Shown here: positions 28,424 to 30,701 of the stretch, piece after piece
How positions within the stretch are numbered: the stretch's first letter is position 1
Layout: each line of letters opens with the position of its first letter
DNA from: Chara braunii
Taxonomy: Eukaryota > Streptophyta > Charophyceae > Charales > Characeae
Assembly: GCA_003427395.1 (NCBI GenBank)
Contig: BFEA01000626.1
Coordinates: 238,242 to 268,942, forward strand
DNA: 30,701 bases
Direction of reading: 5' to 3'
Notes under the pieces: generated by a model
Told to the model about the DNA's origin: nothing
What the model saw: only the letters and a program-made list of their open reading frames with translations
Database searches by the model: none
Program-made: the position numbers and the translations under genes

Positions 28424-28452
<29 letters not shown>
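28424..28452. repeat. Poly(T) tract of 29
   Basis: Homopolymer directly after the hairpin run. It could be the reverse-strand poly(A) tail of a retroposed sequence lying to its right, a pol III terminator for a transcript from the left, or plain slippage. Confidence 0.8.
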
Positions 28453-28455
<3 letters not shown>

Positions 28456-28675
28456 GTTTTTGGTACTTCTTCGTTTTTTTCCTCTCCCCGTTTTCCTGCC
28501 TGGTTGAGCTCCAACGGCCACGCGACGTGGGTGAGCTAAGAAACGAAGAAAAAGAAACAGACAAAAAAAAAGCAACAACTTACCTTTCCTACCTGTAGTG
28601 TGAATCTCCCCTTGTTCCTGGGGTAGATTCCTTCATTTTTGGCCATCCCATCGTTGGGAGTACTACGGTCAACCA

Positions 28676-28708
28676 AGGTAGGTAGGTAGGTAGGGCAGGT
28701 AGGTACCC
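28676..28708. repeat. (GGTA)n microsatellite
   Basis: AGGTAGGTAGGTAGGTAGGG followed by CAGGTAGGTACCC, then a C tract and (TC)n at about 28722-28748. Confidence 0.85.
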
Positions 28709-28795
28709 TTCCCCCCCCTTCTCTCTCTCTGTATTCTATCTCTCTCTATACTTAGTCATCGTTGGCACCGGGTTCATGCCCAACTATTGCCCACA

Positions 28796-28844
28796 CTGTC
28801 GAGGCTCAGCCTCCTGATGAGTCGGTGCAACTCCGACGAAACAG
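28796..28844 (+). ncRNA. Hammerhead ribozyme, type III topology
   Basis: All core elements are present in order: CTGT (helix III 5' strand) with C28800 as the cleavage base of a GUC site; helix I GAGGC-TCA-GCCTC (28801-28813); CTGATGA (28814-28820); helix II GTCGG with seven-base loop TGCAACT and CCGAC (28821-28837); GAA (28838-28840); ACAG (28841-28844), which closes helix III with four pairs. Cleavage is predicted between 28800 and 28801. Helices I and II are closed by loops and helix III is open, hence type III. Helix III is short, as in some retroelement hammerheads. It would self-cleave a transcript of the plus strand. Confidence 0.88.
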
Positions 28845-29036
28845 CCTGGCACGGTCATAGGGCATGTTGCACTCTTCGACAGGCACAAACGACAAAATCT
28901 TGGCGGTGTATCTACGCAGGGCCTAGCGGTTGATTCACTCTCGTTTTGCATACATCGAGAGTAGCAGGCTAGGTCCATATACCCGTTCGTTCGAAACGAA
29001 CGGTTACCAAAAAGAAAAAAAAAAAAAAAAAAAAAA

Positions 29037-29348
29037 TCTAAACAAAATCTAAAGAAAGAAAATCTAAAAAAGACCTAACAAAATCTAACGAAAATAAAGG
29101 AAAAGATAAGTCGTTTTTCCTAAAAATGGTCGCCCGTTTCTCAGGGCGACTGTTTGTATATTACTTTTGGCTAAGATTTTCGTTCGTCTACCCAACGGCC
29201 ATGTTCAGTTCGTGGATCCGTCCACGAATTGTTGAAATACAGACCAAAGTTCGATCCCAATGGGATCAGGAAAAAAAAAATTCGACCATTCCTCGATTTA
29301 TGCGTATCATCCTTGCGCAGGGCCTTTCTACTACCGCGCAACTGATTT
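29037..29348. other. A-rich spacer, no gene
   Basis: Irregular AATCTAAA-type repeats (29036-29090) and then unremarkable sequence. A 77-codon plus frame (29126-29359) has no recognised motif. Confidence 0.4.
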
Positions 29349-29390
29349 CAGCCGCGTGATCTGATGATCTCGCGGCTGGAAACAGCCGCG
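29349..29390. repeat. Competing hairpins sharing a middle arm
   Basis: CAGCCGCG (29349-29356), CGCGGCTG (29371-29378) and CAGCCGCG (29383-29390) are arranged so that the middle segment can pair perfectly with either side. The right-hand option closes on GAAA, a GNRA-type tetraloop. The left-hand loop holds GATC...GATC. This could form alternative RNA structures. Confidence 0.75.
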
Positions 29391-29400
29391 CTTCGTGTCT

Positions 29401-29557
29401 ACTGGAAGCTGCTCCAAAAAGGAGCTAGCCCAGTTTTCTGAAGTCGTCAAACTCGATCCGTGAATCTGCAAGGTGAAGGTCAAATGGCGGTACCTACTGG
29501 GCTAGCTCCTGTTGCACATTAGACAGGAGCAGCTCTTCAATATGAAGAGCTAGCCCA
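29401..29557. repeat. Hairpin and three-way-junction inverted repeats
   Basis: 29401-29434 folds as ACTGG/CCAGT enclosing GCTCC-AAAAA-GGAGC. 29498-29557 has outer arms TGGGCTAG/CTAGCCCA enclosing two side-by-side hairpins, CTCCTGT/ACAGGAG (29506-29529) and CTCTTC/GAAGAG (29533-29549), making a three-way junction. The GAGCTAGCCCAG motif is shared by both structures. Confidence 0.75.
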
Positions 29558-29869
29558 GGTGATTTCCCTGCCTGCGGCCTTGCAAGCTCCACCATATGTG
29601 ACCTAGCAGGCCTGCCCCAGCTGTGGCCTAGCAGGGCTGCCCTGCCTGTGGCCTGCCGGCTTACCTGCCTGTGGCCTACCCATACCGGTTAGCCGCACGG
29701 CCATGGCTTGGTTGGCCATCGAACCGGGTAAGCCTTGGCATTTGCCTATCGGCCCTCGGGCTCGAAATCAAACCCCATAGCCCTAGAGAAAACAAAAGCT
29801 TCCTACACGTCCTGCGTCGTGGCCCTATACCCTGGCGCAACCCTCTTTTTGGCCCACTCAGGCCCTGAA
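29558..29869. other. GC-rich spacer with short imperfect repeats
   Basis: A CCTGCCTGTGGCCTRSC motif repeats loosely between 29580 and 29680. No gene recognised. A GGTTCGATGGCC sequence on the minus strand near 29720 resembles a tRNA T-arm without a tRNA around it. Confidence 0.4.
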
Positions 29870-29893
29870 TCGCGCGGCTGCGCAGCCGCGCGA
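29870..29893. repeat. 24-bp perfect palindrome
   Basis: TCGCGCGGCTGC followed by its exact reverse complement, with no loop. Very GC-rich. Confidence 0.9.
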
Positions 29894-30144
29894 GACCATT
29901 ATAGGTAGGATAGGTTTAACTTTTAGCATTCCCTTATCCGCACGTTACTGCGGCTTCGACAAAAGTGTAGCCTTGTCGTTTTCATTCGATACCTCCAGAC
30001 GTCACAGGTGTCCGGATGAAAGTCTGAAAACTTTTAGTTCCTTAGTCAGAAGTCAGGTCTAAATAAACATTTGGCAAACGTCAGTCTCATCAAGTCCTTC
30101 AATTCAACGAAAAGATCCGACAGTGTCTGACATTGAAAACCCTC

Positions 30145-30253
30145 GGCAAATACCCTTGTCAGGGTATTTGCCCCTACAGCGTTCACACCCAACCGTGGTC
30201 GGAGCCGTGGCGGCCGTGATCACAGCCCCCCGCCGAGTTTGACCCCACGGTTG
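30145..30253. repeat. Two strong hairpins
   Basis: 30145-30172 has a perfect 12-bp stem (GGCAAATACCCT) with loop TGTC. 30190-30253 has a perfect 9-bp stem (CAACCGTGG/CCACGGTTG) enclosing a GC-rich 46-nt interior. Confidence 0.85.
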
Positions 30254-30701
30254 CGGCCGCGGGTGATACATAGTCCGCAATCGCCCTAGTATCGGTTACA
30301 TCTAGTCTAGGCAATTGATTGTCCGAACTCTTAAAGTCAGCAAAGACCAGGGTTACCTGAGCGGAAATACCGCATTAGACATCTATGGTTGAAGAGATAG
30401 GAACATGAGACGATCAAATAAAAATAGGAATGGAGGAGGATGGAGGAGGTAGGCACCATCACAAAGTGATATTGTCTCTCTTCTCTTCAATACCCCGTAT
30501 TCTATTCCTCTTTGGCCGTTGTTTAACAATAGCAATAATAATATATCAAAAAAAAGTAACAATAATAATAATAAACAAATAAAATAATAATAAGAATAGT
30601 TATGTTACCAATGGTCCGGAGATCAGACGTCTCCCCCGGACGTCTCCCCGGACGCAAGGTACCACCGTCGTCCATATTTCCGGACGACAACTTTTTGGCA
30701 C
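30254..30701. other. No gene; simple repeats at the right end
   Basis: GATGGAGGAG repeats near 30430, an (AAT)n-like tract at about 30523-30598, and repeated CCGGACGTCTCCC at 30615-30652. TACCGGACG at the very start of the window echoes this last motif, but the similarity is too short to mean much. Confidence 0.5.

Larger units (their letters stand above)
28590..29036 (+). mobile_element. Candidate ribozyme-bearing retroposon ending in poly(A)
   Basis: The hammerhead motif at 28796-28844 is followed after about 165 bp by an A-rich tail (29009-29036). Upstream at 28761-28784 a hairpin holds GGGTTCATGCC, close to a tRNA B box; no clear A box was found. Further hairpins lie at 28938-28963 (ACTCTCG/CGAGAGT, nested in CCTAGC/GCTAGG) and 28983-29003 (9 bp). 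Hammerheads are known in Penelope-like terminal repeats, plant retrozymes and the Schistosoma Sm-alpha SINE, all of them retroelements. The left boundary is a guess and no target duplication was found. Confidence 0.4.

Noticed and set aside
28424-28452. Telomere or centromere-type repeat near the right side
   Set aside because: Only homopolymers and short microsatellites are present; no CCCTAAA-type or other telomere repeat was seen.
29361-29384. CTGATGA followed later by GGAAACAGC, as in a second hammerhead
   Set aside because: The 11 bases between CTGATGA and GAAA cannot form helix II, and the sequence is better explained by the CAGCCGCG/CGCGGCTG hairpins.
1-30701. Window as an intact mitochondrial genome
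   Set aside because: A Penelope-like element, hAT-like MITEs with target duplications, the hammerhead-bearing sequence and large unrelated repeats are not expected in mitochondrial DNA, and the mitochondrial genes are partial.

Overview
The window is eukaryotic nuclear DNA, most likely from an alga or another protist; the lineage is uncertain. It shows long homopolymers and microsatellites, many dispersed repeats, a Penelope-like retroelement, miniature inverted-repeat elements with 8-bp target duplications, and decayed mitochondrial genes carried inside what looks like a chromosome. I see no intact ordinary host gene. Base 117 is an N.

Layout. 1-1060: pyrimidine-rich DNA with a 40-bp tandem repeat. 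1030-4989: a Penelope-like element (PLE) in one continuous reading frame broken only by four internal stop codons. In order it has a charged, SAP-like N-terminus, a GIY-YIG nuclease, a CxC linker and a reverse transcriptase with its catalytic aspartates. 4990-9430: T/C-rich DNA with a ~1.25-kb imperfect duplication and many short hairpins. 9480-17045: AT-rich DNA with mitochondrial relics (cox1, nad1 in up to three places, a possible rpl2, a trace of nad7, scattered LSU and SSU rRNA pieces on both strands, tRNA-like sequences), interrupted by two copies of a hAT-like MITE. 15.8-17.6 kb: inverted and direct repeats. 19.2-23.8 kb: a third MITE, a pair of SINE-like repeats, and an array of foldback units with different arms around a related loop. 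24.5-26.3 kb: fragments of unrecognised proteins. 26.9-28.4 kb: a 54-bp minisatellite followed by about twenty consecutive hairpins. 28.8 kb: a hammerhead ribozyme motif matching the catalytic core, upstream of a poly(A) tract. 29.3-30.25 kb: more hairpins, including a competing pair and a three-way junction.

Nothing here forms an operon or pathway. Two parts deserve most attention. One is the RNA-structure content: the hammerhead, the permuted-looking tRNA-Ser, and the two hairpin arrays whose members share architecture rather than sequence. The other is the GIY-YIG-first PLE, whose four internal stops can all be explained by single C-to-T changes.
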